From: Dactylosporangium vinaceum
GTDB lineage: Bacteria; Actinomycetota; Actinomycetes; Mycobacteriales; Micromonosporaceae
Length of the DNA: 64,000 bases
Assembly: GCF_019904175.1 (NCBI RefSeq)
Contig: NZ_CP061913.1
Coordinates: 3,968,001-4,032,000 of the forward strand
Reading direction: 5' to 3'
A program made the translations under genes and the position numbers. The stretch's first letter is position 1; each line of letters begins with the position of its first letter. Below, piece by piece: positions 17,986 to 26,667 of this stretch. The notes under the pieces were generated by a model, which saw only the letters and a program-made list of their open reading frames with translations, was not told where the DNA came from and did no database searches.

Positions 17986-18852
17986 TCACCGTTGCTCCCG
18001 GCCGTTCGGGTCTGCGTCAGGGTGGGGCAGTGACGCGCCGGGGAAGCCGCGGCCGGTGTGCAGCTCGTAGGTGAAGATGCCGGCGCGGACGCCGGGATCG
18101 TCGTCCATGACGGCCCGCACGGTATCGGGGTCGGCGGCGAAGATGCCGATGCCGCTCAGCGGCGAGTCGTCGGTGACGGGGATGACGACCGCGAGCAAGC
18201 CGGCGTCGACGAGGGCCATGTTACGGCGGCCGTGTTCCCAGATGATGGGGTCGACGTCCGGGCGGACGCACCTGTCGGTGGCGTGGAGCAGGATCGGCGT
18301 GTATGCGGCGGACTGTTGCAGCCGGTCGCGCATGGTGTCGTCGGTGGGGAAGACGAGTTTCCGGCCGGCGGCAGTGTTCGCCGTCTGGATGCGGTCGGCG
18401 AAGCCGTCGAGCGACCAGCCGCCGGCGACGGCGTCGCGCATGCCTTCCCAGCCGTCGCCGTGCCGGTCGAGGTGGCGGTGAGTCAATACGACCCGGGTCC
18501 GGTCCGGGGTCAAGGCGGTGAAGGCGATCTCGATCTCGCTGGTCTTGGCCGGGTCCGTCTCGATCTGCCACTGCGGGTTGATGTCCCAGCTGAAGCAGAC
18601 CCGGTCAGGCGGCTGGTACGCCAGCACGCGGGCCCATCGGCATTCGCTGCCGTCGGTACCGCGGTCGATGATGTGCCCGCCGACGAACGGCTCGAACTCC
18701 ATCTGCGCCAGCGGCGCCGCCAGGATGTGCTTGTCCGGGTCCCACCAGGTCCCGATCTCGGCGGTGAAGACATGGAACGCACGCGCGATCGGTACGCCCA
18801 CCTCGGTGGCGACCCGCACGGTCGTGTCGTCGATGCGGCTGTCCATGGTCAT
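17986..18852 (-). CDS. AHSA1/SRPBCC domain fused to a YCII-related domain
   Basis: A 288-residue two-domain protein. Residues 1-160 are an AHSA1-type START fold (VRVATEVGVPIARAFHVFTA, VCFSWDIN, RVVLTHRHLDRHGDGWEGMR). Residues about 185-275 form a YCII-like alpha/beta domain (ILLHATDRCVRPDVDPIIWE, then GIGIFAADPDTVRAVMDDDP and GIFTYELHT). ATG at 18852 fits family starts; the longer frame adds a Ser/Pro-rich extension from the arsR end. It is 13 bases from an ArsR regulator; ArsR-SRPBCC pairs are common and usually co-transcribed. Molecular function is unknown. Confidence 0.8.
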   Translation of the reverse strand: MTMDSRIDDTTVRVATEVGVPIARAFHVFTAEIGTWWDPDKHILAAPLAQMEFEPFVGGHIIDRGTDGSECRWARVLAYQPPDRVCFSWDINPQWQIETDPAKTSEIEIAFTALTPDRTRVVLTHRHLDRHGDGWEGMRDAVAGGWSLDGFADRIQTANTAAGRKLVFPTDDTMRDRLQQSAAYTPILLHATDRCVRPDVDPIIWEHGRRNMALVDAGLLAVVIPVTDDSPLSGIGIFAADPDTVRAVMDDDPGVRAGIFTYELHTGRGFPGASLPHPDADPNGREQR

Positions 18853-18865
18853 CGGCTGCTCTCCG

Positions 18866-19180
18866 TCATTGGCTGCGCTCCGGGTGCTCGGCGGCATCCT
18901 TGAAGGCGGCCAGAGACCGCTTCCAGAATGCATCGAAGTAGGCACGTATCTCGGCCAGCGCATCGGGGTCCACGCGGTAGATCCGCCTGGTCCCCTCGGC
19001 CCGGTCGACGACCAGGCCGACGCCCTTGAGGAGCTGCAGGTGCTGCGACACCGCCGACCGGGAGATCGGCAGCTCCGCGGAGATCTCGGTAACCGAGGCG
19101 GGCCCGAGGGCCAGCCGTTCCAGGATCGTGCGGCGCGTGGGCTCGGTCAGAATGTCCAGCATTGCTGATACGTTAGCCAT
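18866..19180 (-). CDS. ArsR-family transcriptional regulator
   Basis: A 104-residue winged-helix repressor: ILTEPTRRTILERLALGPASVTEISAELPISRSAVSQHLQLLKGVGLV, then RIYRVDPDALAEIRAYFDAFW. There is no Cys cluster for metal sensing, so it belongs to the non-metal ArsR group paired with SRPBCC proteins. Start is ATG 19180, with a GTG directly upstream. CTAACG repeats overlap the start codon and suggest autoregulation of this two-gene operon. Confidence 0.9.
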   Translation of the reverse strand: MANVSAMLDILTEPTRRTILERLALGPASVTEISAELPISRSAVSQHLQLLKGVGLVVDRAEGTRRIYRVDPDALAEIRAYFDAFWKRSLAAFKDAAEHPERSQ

Positions 19181-19204
19181 CACTAACGATAGTAGCCACT
19201 AACG
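19171..19204. promoter_or_regulatory. candidate ArsR operator repeats
   Basis: CGTTAG at 19171-19176 and CTAACG at 19183-19188 form a 6-6-6 inverted repeat across the arsR start codon, and another CTAACG lies at 19199-19204, 16 bases on. The spacing of about one and a half helical turns and the position fit autorepression. Confidence 0.5.
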
Positions 19205-19367
19205 GAAGGAGGGCGCAATGGTGGATCGATGAATCCCCACGCTGCACGTTCGAAGACCGGAGAAGACGACGGCCGTACCCGGCGGGCAGTGACTGGCCCT
19301 CTTGTGCTTCTCCGCCCAGGCCGGTCGTGACCGACTCTGCCGGGGCACGGCCGCACCGGACCAGGCT

Positions 19368-19856
19368 TCACAGCCAGGTGAACCTGGCGACAATGAGCGC
19401 TACGACGAGTACGGCCAGCACTATCGGGCCGGTGTAGGTGGCCCAGCGCTTGTGCAGCGGACGGCCCGGGTCGAGCGTGCGGGCAGGAATTCGGCTCTGC
19501 GGTTCGCGAACTTTGGCCACGCCGCCACGGTCCACGGCAATCACGGAGCGGCCGGTGCCCGCGGACGGGTCTGGCACAGTCGGGTGGTCGAGGTTGCGTG
19601 ACTGCTGGGCGTTGCTGTGATTGAGCAGGACAACGAACGGGACGGCGAATCCCTGCACGCCCCACCAGCCCAGTTTCAGGGTCAGCTCGCTGAACTGCCG
19701 GTGCCGGGCCAGCGCGCACAAACGGCAGAAGTACTGCTCCTCCCAGGCCAGCCGCATCCCGACGAGGATGACGATCATCCACCGGAATTTCGCCTTGACG
19801 GCCGGCGAGCCGCCGCAGACCTGGCACGCGGCGGTCGCTGTCTTCGTATCCGTCAC
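19368..19856 (-). CDS. hypothetical membrane protein with two CxxC pairs
   Basis: A 162-residue protein. A zinc-ribbon-like N-terminus has CQVC at about 11-14 and CRLC at about 44-47; a hydrophobic segment near 20-36 lies between them. A second hydrophobic stretch (WGVQGFAVPFVVLL) follows, then a polar linker and a C-terminal transmembrane helix (GPIVLAVLVVALIVARF). The pattern resembles small actinobacterial TM proteins with a rubredoxin-like knuckle. No function can be assigned. Confidence 0.6.
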   Translation of the reverse strand: MTDTKTATAACQVCGGSPAVKAKFRWMIVILVGMRLAWEEQYFCRLCALARHRQFSELTLKLGWWGVQGFAVPFVVLLNHSNAQQSRNLDHPTVPDPSAGTGRSVIAVDRGGVAKVREPQSRIPARTLDPGRPLHKRWATYTGPIVLAVLVVALIVARFTWL

Positions 19857-20175
19857 GCTGCTCTACCCCTCCGTCACGGCACACCCCGACACCCCGTGCG
19901 GCAGCGTAACGGCGTGCCCGGCGGCACGGCTCACACCATGTGCGACCCGTGCCCGGTGCTGCGGTTCGCGGGTGGGGCCGCGCCTCAGCGGCGGCTCCGT
20001 CGGGGCGCAGGAGCGGTCGCTGTGGCCGGGTGCGGCGATGCCCGCGGACATCGCCGCACCCGCCTGTATACGCACCCGGACCGTGCCGGGATCGTGCTGC
20101 TCGGCGTCGGGGTCGCCCGCTACGCTGCGGGCGGGCGCGCGGACGGCGGCCGGCTGCGGTGTGCCGGGCCGAGGC
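19857..20175. other. 319 bases without a recognisable gene
   Basis: This lies between the start of the CxxC membrane protein and the stop of the mannanase. Open frames here are high-GC shadows with Arg/Ala/Gly-rich translations. I see no ribosome site, hairpin or conserved motif that supports a gene. Confidence 0.5.
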
Positions 20176-21996
20176 TCAACCGGCGGCGCAGGTGAGCACC
20201 GGGATGGTGGTGGGGCCGTTGGCGCTGAAGCCGAATGACGTGGCGGCGCCGGCGGCGAGAGCCGAGTTGTAGCTGACAGGCTTCGCGGTGACCGTGGCGC
20301 CGGCCGTGGTGAGCGTGGTGTTCCACGTGTTGGTGATGGTCTGACCGTTGGGGAGCGTCCAGGTGACGGTCCATGCGCTGATCGCCGTCGAGCCGGTGTT
20401 GCGCACGGCGACGTCGGCGTTGAACCCGCCGGCCCAGGAGTCGGTCACCCGGTAGCCTGCGCTGCATTGGCCCTGGCCGGCCGGCGGGGCCGTGGTCGGC
20501 GGAGGAGTGGTCGGCGGGGGCGTGGTCGGCGGGGGAGTGGTGCCGCCGCCGATCGAGACCTCACCGAGGTTGAGCGTCCAGGGGTCGTTCATGAGCGCGC
20601 CGGAGTTCTGGTTCTGCGGCGGACCCCACTTGTCGTTCCAGGCGAGGAAGTAGGAGGTCTTCGGGTAGTACTGCTTGATCGCGTTGATCCATTTGCTGTA
20701 ATCGAACGGCGTGTTGTCCGGGCCGATCTCGGTGAACGCGAACGGCTTGCCGAGGCCGGTCAGCTGGCTGTAGGTGTTCTGGATGCCGGACGCGGCGGGG
20801 TTGTCGTCGTAGGCGTCCATGCCGACGATGTCCACGGCGTTGCCGCCGGCGAAGTACCCGGTGGCGTTGCCGCGGCTGAAGTCGGGGGCGTAGACCCAGA
20901 TGAGGTTGTCGAGGCCGCGGGTGTTGACCAGGTAGTCGTACATAAAGTTCCAGACGTTCTTGAACGTGCCGGTGTCCTGGTTGCCCCACCAGAACCAGTC
21001 GCCGTTCATCTCGTGGAACGGCCGCCAGAGCACGACGACACCGGCGCTCTTGAGGTCCGCGAGGCCGTCGCCGACCTGCTTGAGGGAGTTGAGCCAGGTG
21101 CTGCCGACGGCGGTGCCGGGGTTGGTGATGTCGGCGAAGTTCGGCAGCTTGGTACCGAAGCCGCCGCTGCCCGGGTTGGGCCAGTGGATGCCGACGCTGA
21201 CCAGGCCGCCGCGCTGCGCCCAGCTTTTCAGCGTGCTGTTGCAGGAGCTGTTGACCTGTGTGTTGCTGCTGGTGACCCAGTTGCCGTAGTCACAGGCCAG
21301 CAGCGCCGGGTACTGCCCGGTCTGGTTGTGCAGCTGCTCGGTCTGGTCGAGGTTGAACGTGCCGCCGCTGTAGCCGCCGAAGAAGCCGGACGCGACCCGG
21401 TTGCTGCCGCCGGCGGGCAGGCCGGCCAGCCAGCTGAGCTCGCTGGCGCGGGTGACCTGGCCGGGCGTGGGCGGCGGTGTGGTCGGGCCGTCGCTGTAGA
21501 CCTCGAACTCGTACAGCGAGTAGCCCCAGCTGGTGTTGGCCCGTGCTGTGCCGTAGACGCGTACGTAGCGGCCGGTGCCGTTGACCGTGAGGTCGTTGAC
21601 GCCGCCGGGCCCGGTGGTCGTGCTGTACATCGTGGTCCAGGTGCTGCCGTCGGGGGAGGCCTGGACCTGGTAGCTCTTGGCGTAGGCGGCTTCCCACCGC
21701 AGCACCACACGCCTGATCGGCTGGCTGGTGCCGAGGTCGACCTGTATCCACTGCGGGTCGCTGTACGCGCTGCCCCACCGGGTCGAGGGGTTGCCGTCGA
21801 CCGCTTGGGCGGCGGCAAGGCTGCCGCTCTCGTCGGACGAGGACGTGACCGGGCGGTTCAGGGCCAGGTTTGCCGGTGTCCCGCCGGCAGCGTTGCCGGC
21901 GGTGAGGCTGAAGCCGTCGACCGCACCAGTGGCGGTGATGAGCACGCTGGTGGCCAGGATGGCACCGGCGAGCAGTGCTGTGCGGAACCTGTTCAT
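20176..21996 (-). CDS. secreted GH26 endo-mannanase, F5/8C-GH26-CBM2
   Basis: A 606-residue secreted enzyme. A Sec signal peptide (about residues 1-35) is followed by an F5/8 type C (discoidin-like) module near 42-170 (NLALNRPVTSSSDESG, WIQVDLG, GYSLYEFEVYS). The GH26 domain (about 185-485) has acid/base Glu in WRPFHEMNGDWFWW and nucleophile Glu in FAFTEIGPDN. A Pro/Thr linker (repeats of TTPPP) leads to a C-terminal CBM2 (CSAGYRVTDSWAGGFNADV). It should cleave beta-1,4-mannan outside the cell, with CBM2 binding cellulose or chitin. It is divergent from a second GH26 gene. Confidence 0.92.
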   Translation of the reverse strand: MNRFRTALLAGAILATSVLITATGAVDGFSLTAGNAAGGTPANLALNRPVTSSSDESGSLAAAQAVDGNPSTRWGSAYSDPQWIQVDLGTSQPIRRVVLRWEAAYAKSYQVQASPDGSTWTTMYSTTTGPGGVNDLTVNGTGRYVRVYGTARANTSWGYSLYEFEVYSDGPTTPPPTPGQVTRASELSWLAGLPAGGSNRVASGFFGGYSGGTFNLDQTEQLHNQTGQYPALLACDYGNWVTSSNTQVNSSCNSTLKSWAQRGGLVSVGIHWPNPGSGGFGTKLPNFADITNPGTAVGSTWLNSLKQVGDGLADLKSAGVVVLWRPFHEMNGDWFWWGNQDTGTFKNVWNFMYDYLVNTRGLDNLIWVYAPDFSRGNATGYFAGGNAVDIVGMDAYDDNPAASGIQNTYSQLTGLGKPFAFTEIGPDNTPFDYSKWINAIKQYYPKTSYFLAWNDKWGPPQNQNSGALMNDPWTLNLGEVSIGGGTTPPPTTPPPTTPPPTTAPPAGQGQCSAGYRVTDSWAGGFNADVAVRNTGSTAISAWTVTWTLPNGQTITNTWNTTLTTAGATVTAKPVSYNSALAAGAATSFGFSANGPTTIPVLTCAAG

Positions 21997-22101
21997 GAGC
22001 TCCTCTAACGCTGTCTCGAACGGATGGGGTGCTGTCGCAGGTGGCGGCTGCGGAGCCGGTCGATGGTGGGCGCCTCGCGGCGAACAGGATCGATACTGAT
22101 G

Positions 22102-22115
22102 CTTAATCGGTTAAG
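22102..22115. promoter_or_regulatory. LacI-type operator 1 (CTTAATCGGTTAAG)
   Basis: A palindrome with 5-base arms (CTTAA/TTAAG) around a central CG step, in the divergent promoter region of the two mannanases. It is typical in shape for LacI-family sugar repressors. A near copy lies at 22359. Confidence 0.55.
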
Positions 22116-22214
22116 TTTCAAGCGGTCGTCACGGCATCGGTCTCATTGCCGTGGTGGTGTGCATGGCGGGCTCGCCGGTTCCCGGCGTTGCTGGATGCGA
22201 CATGACTCGAGAGT

Positions 22215-22224
22215 GAAGCGCTTC
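22215..22224. promoter_or_regulatory. LacI-type palindrome GAAGCGCTTC
   Basis: A perfect 10-base palindrome with the central GCGC found in many LacI-family (CcpA/CebR-like) operators. It is midway between the divergent mannanase genes and different in sequence from the two flanking CTTAnnCGGTTAA elements, so a second regulator is possible. Confidence 0.45.
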
Positions 22225-22358
22225 GATGGTAATTCGCCAAAGACGCTGATCAGATGCACGGCACGCCGCGTGATATGTAGGCGGTAATGGCGGCGGAGTC
22301 TGCGGCGGAGTGGAAGTTTCACGCGCTGTACCACGCACGCGACCGTTCGGATTGACAA

Positions 22359-22372
22359 CTTACCCGGTTAAT
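22359..22372. promoter_or_regulatory. LacI-type operator 2 (CTTACCCGGTTAAT)
   Basis: Matches the element at 22102 at 11 of 14 positions (CTTA..CGGTTAA). It lies 124 bases upstream of the plus-strand mannanase, while the other copy lies 106 bases upstream of the minus-strand one, consistent with joint control by one repressor. Confidence 0.5.
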
Positions 22373-22495
22373 CACGACGATCGCCTCTCGCAGCCGGTGA
22401 GCGCAGCGCACGCACGTCCGGGCCCGGGCGCTCCGGCTGCCGGTCATGCCCGTGCCGTCCATCCGCGGCCCACCGATCTGCCTCAGGAGACCACC

Positions 22496-24283
22496 ATGAG
22501 ATGTCGCGCACCCGTCCGGGGCGTGCTGGCCGGGGCGGCCGCCGCCGCCGTCCTCGCCGCCGCGCTTGTCACGATCCCGTCCGCGCACGCCGCCACGGGC
22601 GGCTGCCAGGTGCAGTACCAGGTCACCAACGACTGGGGAGCCGGGGCCACGGCGAACGTCGTCGTCACCAACACCGGCCCGACCGCCGTCAGCGGCTGGA
22701 CGCTCGCCTGGACCTTCCCCGGCAGCCAGACGATCACCGATATGTGGAGCGCCACCAAGACCCAGTCCGGCGCCGCCGCCACGGCGACCAATGTCAGCTA
22801 CAACCCGGTTATCGCCGCCAACGGCGGCTCGGTCACCTTCGGGTTCAACGTCACCTACACGGGGTCCGATCCGGCCCCGACCGGCTTCGAGCTCAACGGC
22901 ACGGCCTGCGGCGGACCCGACCCAACCCCGCCGTCCAGCCCGTCCCCCCCGTCCAGCCCCGGCCCGACGTCCGGCCCCAGCCAGCCGGGCAGCCCGAGCC
23001 CGAGCGGCCCGGGCGCACCGCTGGGGAATTTGGCGCTTCGGCGGCCGGTGACCGCCTCGTCGGCGGAGGGCACCGGCCTGTCCGCCGCCAACGCAGTCGA
23101 CGGCGACCGTGGCACCCGCTGGTCCAGTGCGTACACGGACCCGCAGTGGATTCAGGTCGACCTGGGCGCTGTGCGCCCGGTGCGCCAGGTGATCCTGCGA
23201 TGGGAGGCCGCCTACGCCCGCTCGTACCAGGTGCAGACCTCCGTGGACGGCACGACCTGGACGACGCTCGCGGGTACCGTCGCCGGTGACGGCGGCGACG
23301 ACGTGCTCGCCGTGGACGGCAGCGGCCGCTACGTGCGGATGTCCGGTACCACCCGCGGGACGGCCTGGGGGTATTCCCTCTACGAACTCGAGGTCTACGC
23401 CGTGCCGGTCGCGGTGCCACCGGGCCCCGACTGCGGCCAGGCGCCGGCCGATCCCAGTGCGAATAGCAAAGCCCGCAACCTCATCTGCTACCTCCGGACG
23501 CACGCCTACGTCAGCGGGCAGACCGATGTCGCCGACGCCGACAAGGTGCAGCAGCTGACCGGCCGCTACCCGGCGATCGTCGCGTTCGACTTCATGGAGT
23601 ACACCCGCGGCAGCATCCAGACCCAGCAGGTCATCGACTGGGCGAGGCAGCGCAAGGGCATCGTCGCGTTCCAGTGGCACTGGTACTGCCCCCACGGCGG
23701 CAACTACTCCGCGCCGTGCGACTTCACGCCCGACCTGAGCAACCCGTCGTCCAAGCTGTACCAGGACATCGACCTGGTCGTCGGCGAGCTGAAAAAGATC
23801 GGCGACGCCGGCGTGCCGGTGCTGTTCCGCCCGCTGCACGAGTCCAACAACAACTACATGTGGTGGACCAAGCGGGGCCAGGCCGCCTACCAGCAGCTCT
23901 GGCGGCTCATCTATCAGCGCGCCCAGCTCGCCGGTGCGCACAACATCGTGTGGGTGTTCAACGGCATGGCCAGCGGCCAGGGCACTGCCCTGTCGTCGTG
24001 GTACCCGGGCGACGGCTACGTCGACCTGGTCACCTCCGACTACTTCCAGAGCGGCGGCGACTTCAGCACCTGCAAAGCGATCGGCAGCGCGAAGACCGTC
24101 GGCGTCGCCGAGACGTTCAGCCCGCTCAACCCGTCAACCGACCCGGCCTGGCCGTACTACGTCGTGTGGGCCTCGCGCGACTGGGCCGGCAGCGGCAAGG
24201 ACGTCGCCGGACTCTGGAAGAGCGCCATGGCCGATCCCCGCACCATCGCCGTCAACCAGCTCCCGGACATGAGCGCCTGGTAG
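22496..24283 (+). CDS. secreted GH26 endo-mannanase, CBM2-F5/8C-GH26
   Basis: A 595-residue secreted enzyme. The signal peptide ends near SAHAATGG (about residue 33). CBM2 comes first (CQVQYQVTNDWGAGATANVVV, to about residue 140), then a Pro/Ser linker, an F5/8C module near 178-300 (NLALRRPVTASSAEG, GYSLYELEVYA), and a C-terminal GH26 domain with acid/base Glu in LFRPLHESNNNYMWW and nucleophile Glu in VGVAETFSPL. Start ATG 22496 is preceded by AGGAGA. Module order is changed from the divergent enzyme and the GH26 domains are of different subtypes, so this is module shuffling rather than simple duplication. A hairpin follows the stop. Confidence 0.92.
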   Translation: MRCRAPVRGVLAGAAAAAVLAAALVTIPSAHAATGGCQVQYQVTNDWGAGATANVVVTNTGPTAVSGWTLAWTFPGSQTITDMWSATKTQSGAAATATNVSYNPVIAANGGSVTFGFNVTYTGSDPAPTGFELNGTACGGPDPTPPSSPSPPSSPGPTSGPSQPGSPSPSGPGAPLGNLALRRPVTASSAEGTGLSAANAVDGDRGTRWSSAYTDPQWIQVDLGAVRPVRQVILRWEAAYARSYQVQTSVDGTTWTTLAGTVAGDGGDDVLAVDGSGRYVRMSGTTRGTAWGYSLYELEVYAVPVAVPPGPDCGQAPADPSANSKARNLICYLRTHAYVSGQTDVADADKVQQLTGRYPAIVAFDFMEYTRGSIQTQQVIDWARQRKGIVAFQWHWYCPHGGNYSAPCDFTPDLSNPSSKLYQDIDLVVGELKKIGDAGVPVLFRPLHESNNNYMWWTKRGQAAYQQLWRLIYQRAQLAGAHNIVWVFNGMASGQGTALSSWYPGDGYVDLVTSDYFQSGGDFSTCKAIGSAKTVGVAETFSPLNPSTDPAWPYYVVWASRDWAGSGKDVAGLWKSAMADPRTIAVNQLPDMSAW

Positions 24284-24304
24284 CCCGGCGTCTCCGGGGC
24301 GCCT

Positions 24305-24337
24305 GCGGGCCGGGTCGCGCAACGCGAGCCGGCCCGC
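24305..24337. terminator. hairpin after the plus-strand mannanase
   Basis: GCGGGCCGG (24305-24313) pairs with CCGGCCCGC (24329-24337), and the inner TCGC/GCGA extend the stem. It starts 22 bases after the mannanase stop and separates it from the exopolysaccharide operon. Confidence 0.6.
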
Positions 24338-24543
24338 GCGGGGCTGCCCGGCTCATCCCTCCGGGGCCGGGAAGCCCACCCCCGAAGTCATGCTCAGACC
24401 GGCCCGCCGTGGGTTTTCGCGCTCGTAACATCGGCTCGTTCCACAAAACCTCGCCGCCACGCACGCCGTCGCGCTGCCTGGCCCGGGCTTCGTGCGCCCT
24501 TCTCGTGGTCGCGCACGCTGCCAGTCCAAACCGGAGTCGCCAC

Positions 24544-26667
24544 ATGGGCCTGCTCAAGTTGTTCACCGCCGCCGTCGTCAGTTCCGCCATCGTCCTGAGC
24601 ACCGCGCAGGGTGCCGCCGCCGCGCCGCCCCGGCCGCCGAAGCCCGATCGAGGTCACGACCACGCCGTGATCCTGGGCCGGCCCGGCACCACCCGGGCCG
24701 CGAAGCCCGGCGCCCCGCTGCCCAAGGTCACGGGGTCGGTGCCGCTGCAGCGCGACCTGTCCGTGCGCCCCAACGCGAAGACGCTCGCAACTCCCGCCGC
24801 AGGCCCGGCCAAGGTCGGGCTGCGCGCGCTCGTCGTCGGCGTCGACGCCGGCGACTGGGGCGTCGACACCTGGCGCTCGACCCTCGACCGCGTCGGCGCC
24901 GCCTACGACGTGCTGCTCACCCGCGACCAACCCCTGACCGCGGCGTCGCTGACCCGGCCCGACGGCGCCGGGAGGTACAACGCGATACTGCTCACCAGCA
25001 GCATGCTGCTGTACAACAGCGACGGAACCTACGTCAGCGGCCTCGACGGCACCGAGTGGAACATCCTGTGGGCCTACGAGCGCGACTTCGCGGTGCGCCA
25101 GGCGACCCTCTACACCAGCTACGGCACCTACCCCGAGGACTACTGCCTGTCCGCGTCGAGCGAGGCCGCCGTCGGCGACGCGATCCTGCCCGCGTCGCTG
25201 ACCACGGCCGGGGCCGGCGTGTTCGACACCCTCAAGTCCACCGCCAAGGTCCCGATTCTGCAGTCGTACGTCTACCGCACCCGCGTCACCGCCGGCTGCG
25301 CCGCCGACCCGGTGCTCGTCAACGGGTCCGACGTGCTCGGGGTGCGCACCACGTCCGCGGACGGGCGGGAGCGCCTCGCCCTGACCTTCACCTCCAACCA
25401 GTACCTCACCCAGTCCTACCTGCTCGCCTACGGCATGTTCCGCTGGGCCAGCCGCGGGCTCTTCCTCGGCGAGCAGCGCCACTTCCTCGACGTGGACGTC
25501 GACGACTGGTTCAACACCGCCGACCACTACTACCCGGACGGGCGCGTCGAATCCGACCCGGGCTGGGCGATGACCGGCCACGAGGCCTACAACGCCGGCC
25601 AGCGGCAGGTCGCGCTGCGCGCCGCCTACCCGCTGGCCTCGGGCCTCACCCTGAACCTCGCCTACAACGGCGGCGACGCGGATCTCGGCGCCGGCACGGC
25701 GTGCAGCCCCAACGGCGGCGTCAGCACCCTCACCGCGACGAGCCGCTGCCTGGCCACGAAGTTCCGCTGGATCAACCACACACTGACCCACCCGGAGCTC
25801 AACCACACCGACTACGCCACCAGCAGCGCCGAGATCTCCGGCAACCGGACCGTCGCGACACGCCTCGGCCTGCCGCAGCCGGACGCGATCCTCAAGACGG
25901 GGGAGTACTCCGGCCTCGGCGTCTACAACGACAACCCGGACGACGACGTCGACCCGCCGACCGACCACGGCCTCGCCGCCTCCAACGCGCAGTTCCTGGC
26001 CGCCGCGCGCGACCTCGGCGTGCGCTACGTGCACGGCAACATGTCGTTCCCGAGCCAGGTGCCGAGCTGCTTCAACTGCGGCATCGTGCACCCGATGGAG
26101 CCGAGCATCACCGTGGTGCCGGACTGGCCGACGAACATCGCCTACCACACGACCACCCCGGCCGAGCAGACCGCGTTCTACAACTCCTTCTACGGGCCGA
26201 GCGGCAAGTTCCCGTTCTGGCCGGCGAACCTGACGTACGCGCAGATGCTCGACGCCGAGGCCGAGGTCGGGCTGACCCACCTGGCCACCGGGTCGCTCTA
26301 CACGCACACCTTCCACATCGCCAACCTGCACGACTACGGCGCCGGCAAGACGCTGCTCACCGACTGGCTGGACCGGGTGCTGGCCAAGTACAGCGCCTTC
26401 TACGCCGTGCCCGTGCTCAGCCCCGACTGGACGGCCCTGGCCGCGTACGCCACCCAGCGCAACGCCCACTTCGCGGCCCTGCACGGTGGCGTGGACGCCG
26501 TCTACGACCCGGCGGCACGCACGATCACGGTCACGGCCCCGGCGGCCGGCTCAGTGACGGTCAGCGGCGCGGCGGGTACCGGCGCGGTCACCTACGGGCC
26601 CGAGGTCTCGGCCCGGCTGACGATCGGCGCCGCCGCCGTGACCGCCCCCGCGAGCCCGCGCTCATGA
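24544..26667 (+). CDS. secreted polysaccharide N-deacetylase, CE18/Agd3-like
   Basis: A 707-residue exported protein; signal peptide about residues 1-27 (MGLLKLFTAAVV to QGAAAAPP). The core matches Agd3/PelA-type deacetylases: a Rossmann-like N-domain (KVGLRALVVGVDAGDWGVDT), the metal Asp motif DVDVDDWF at 316-323, and the metal pair H412-x3-H416 in NHTLTHPELN. Further conserved blocks are TGEYSGLGVYN and NMSFPSQVPSCFNCGI. The C-terminus is a small beta domain. Agd3 partly deacetylates alpha-1,4-GalNAc polymers; the substrate here is inferred. Start ATG 24544 follows GGAGTCGCC. It is first gene of a nine-gene operon and overlaps the glycosyltransferase by four bases. Family call is from memory of Agd3, so verify. 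Confidence 0.8.
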   Translation: MGLLKLFTAAVVSSAIVLSTAQGAAAAPPRPPKPDRGHDHAVILGRPGTTRAAKPGAPLPKVTGSVPLQRDLSVRPNAKTLATPAAGPAKVGLRALVVGVDAGDWGVDTWRSTLDRVGAAYDVLLTRDQPLTAASLTRPDGAGRYNAILLTSSMLLYNSDGTYVSGLDGTEWNILWAYERDFAVRQATLYTSYGTYPEDYCLSASSEAAVGDAILPASLTTAGAGVFDTLKSTAKVPILQSYVYRTRVTAGCAADPVLVNGSDVLGVRTTSADGRERLALTFTSNQYLTQSYLLAYGMFRWASRGLFLGEQRHFLDVDVDDWFNTADHYYPDGRVESDPGWAMTGHEAYNAGQRQVALRAAYPLASGLTLNLAYNGGDADLGAGTACSPNGGVSTLTATSRCLATKFRWINHTLTHPELNHTDYATSSAEISGNRTVATRLGLPQPDAILKTGEYSGLGVYNDNPDDDVDPPTDHGLAASNAQFLAAARDLGVRYVHGNMSFPSQVPSCFNCGIVHPMEPSITVVPDWPTNIAYHTTTPAEQTAFYNSFYGPSGKFPFWPANLTYAQMLDAEAEVGLTHLATGSLYTHTFHIANLHDYGAGKTLLTDWLDRVLAKYSAFYAVPVLSPDWTALAAYATQRNAHFAALHGGVDAVYDPAARTITVTAPAAGSVTVSGAAGTGAVTYGPEVSARLTIGAAAVTAPASPRS

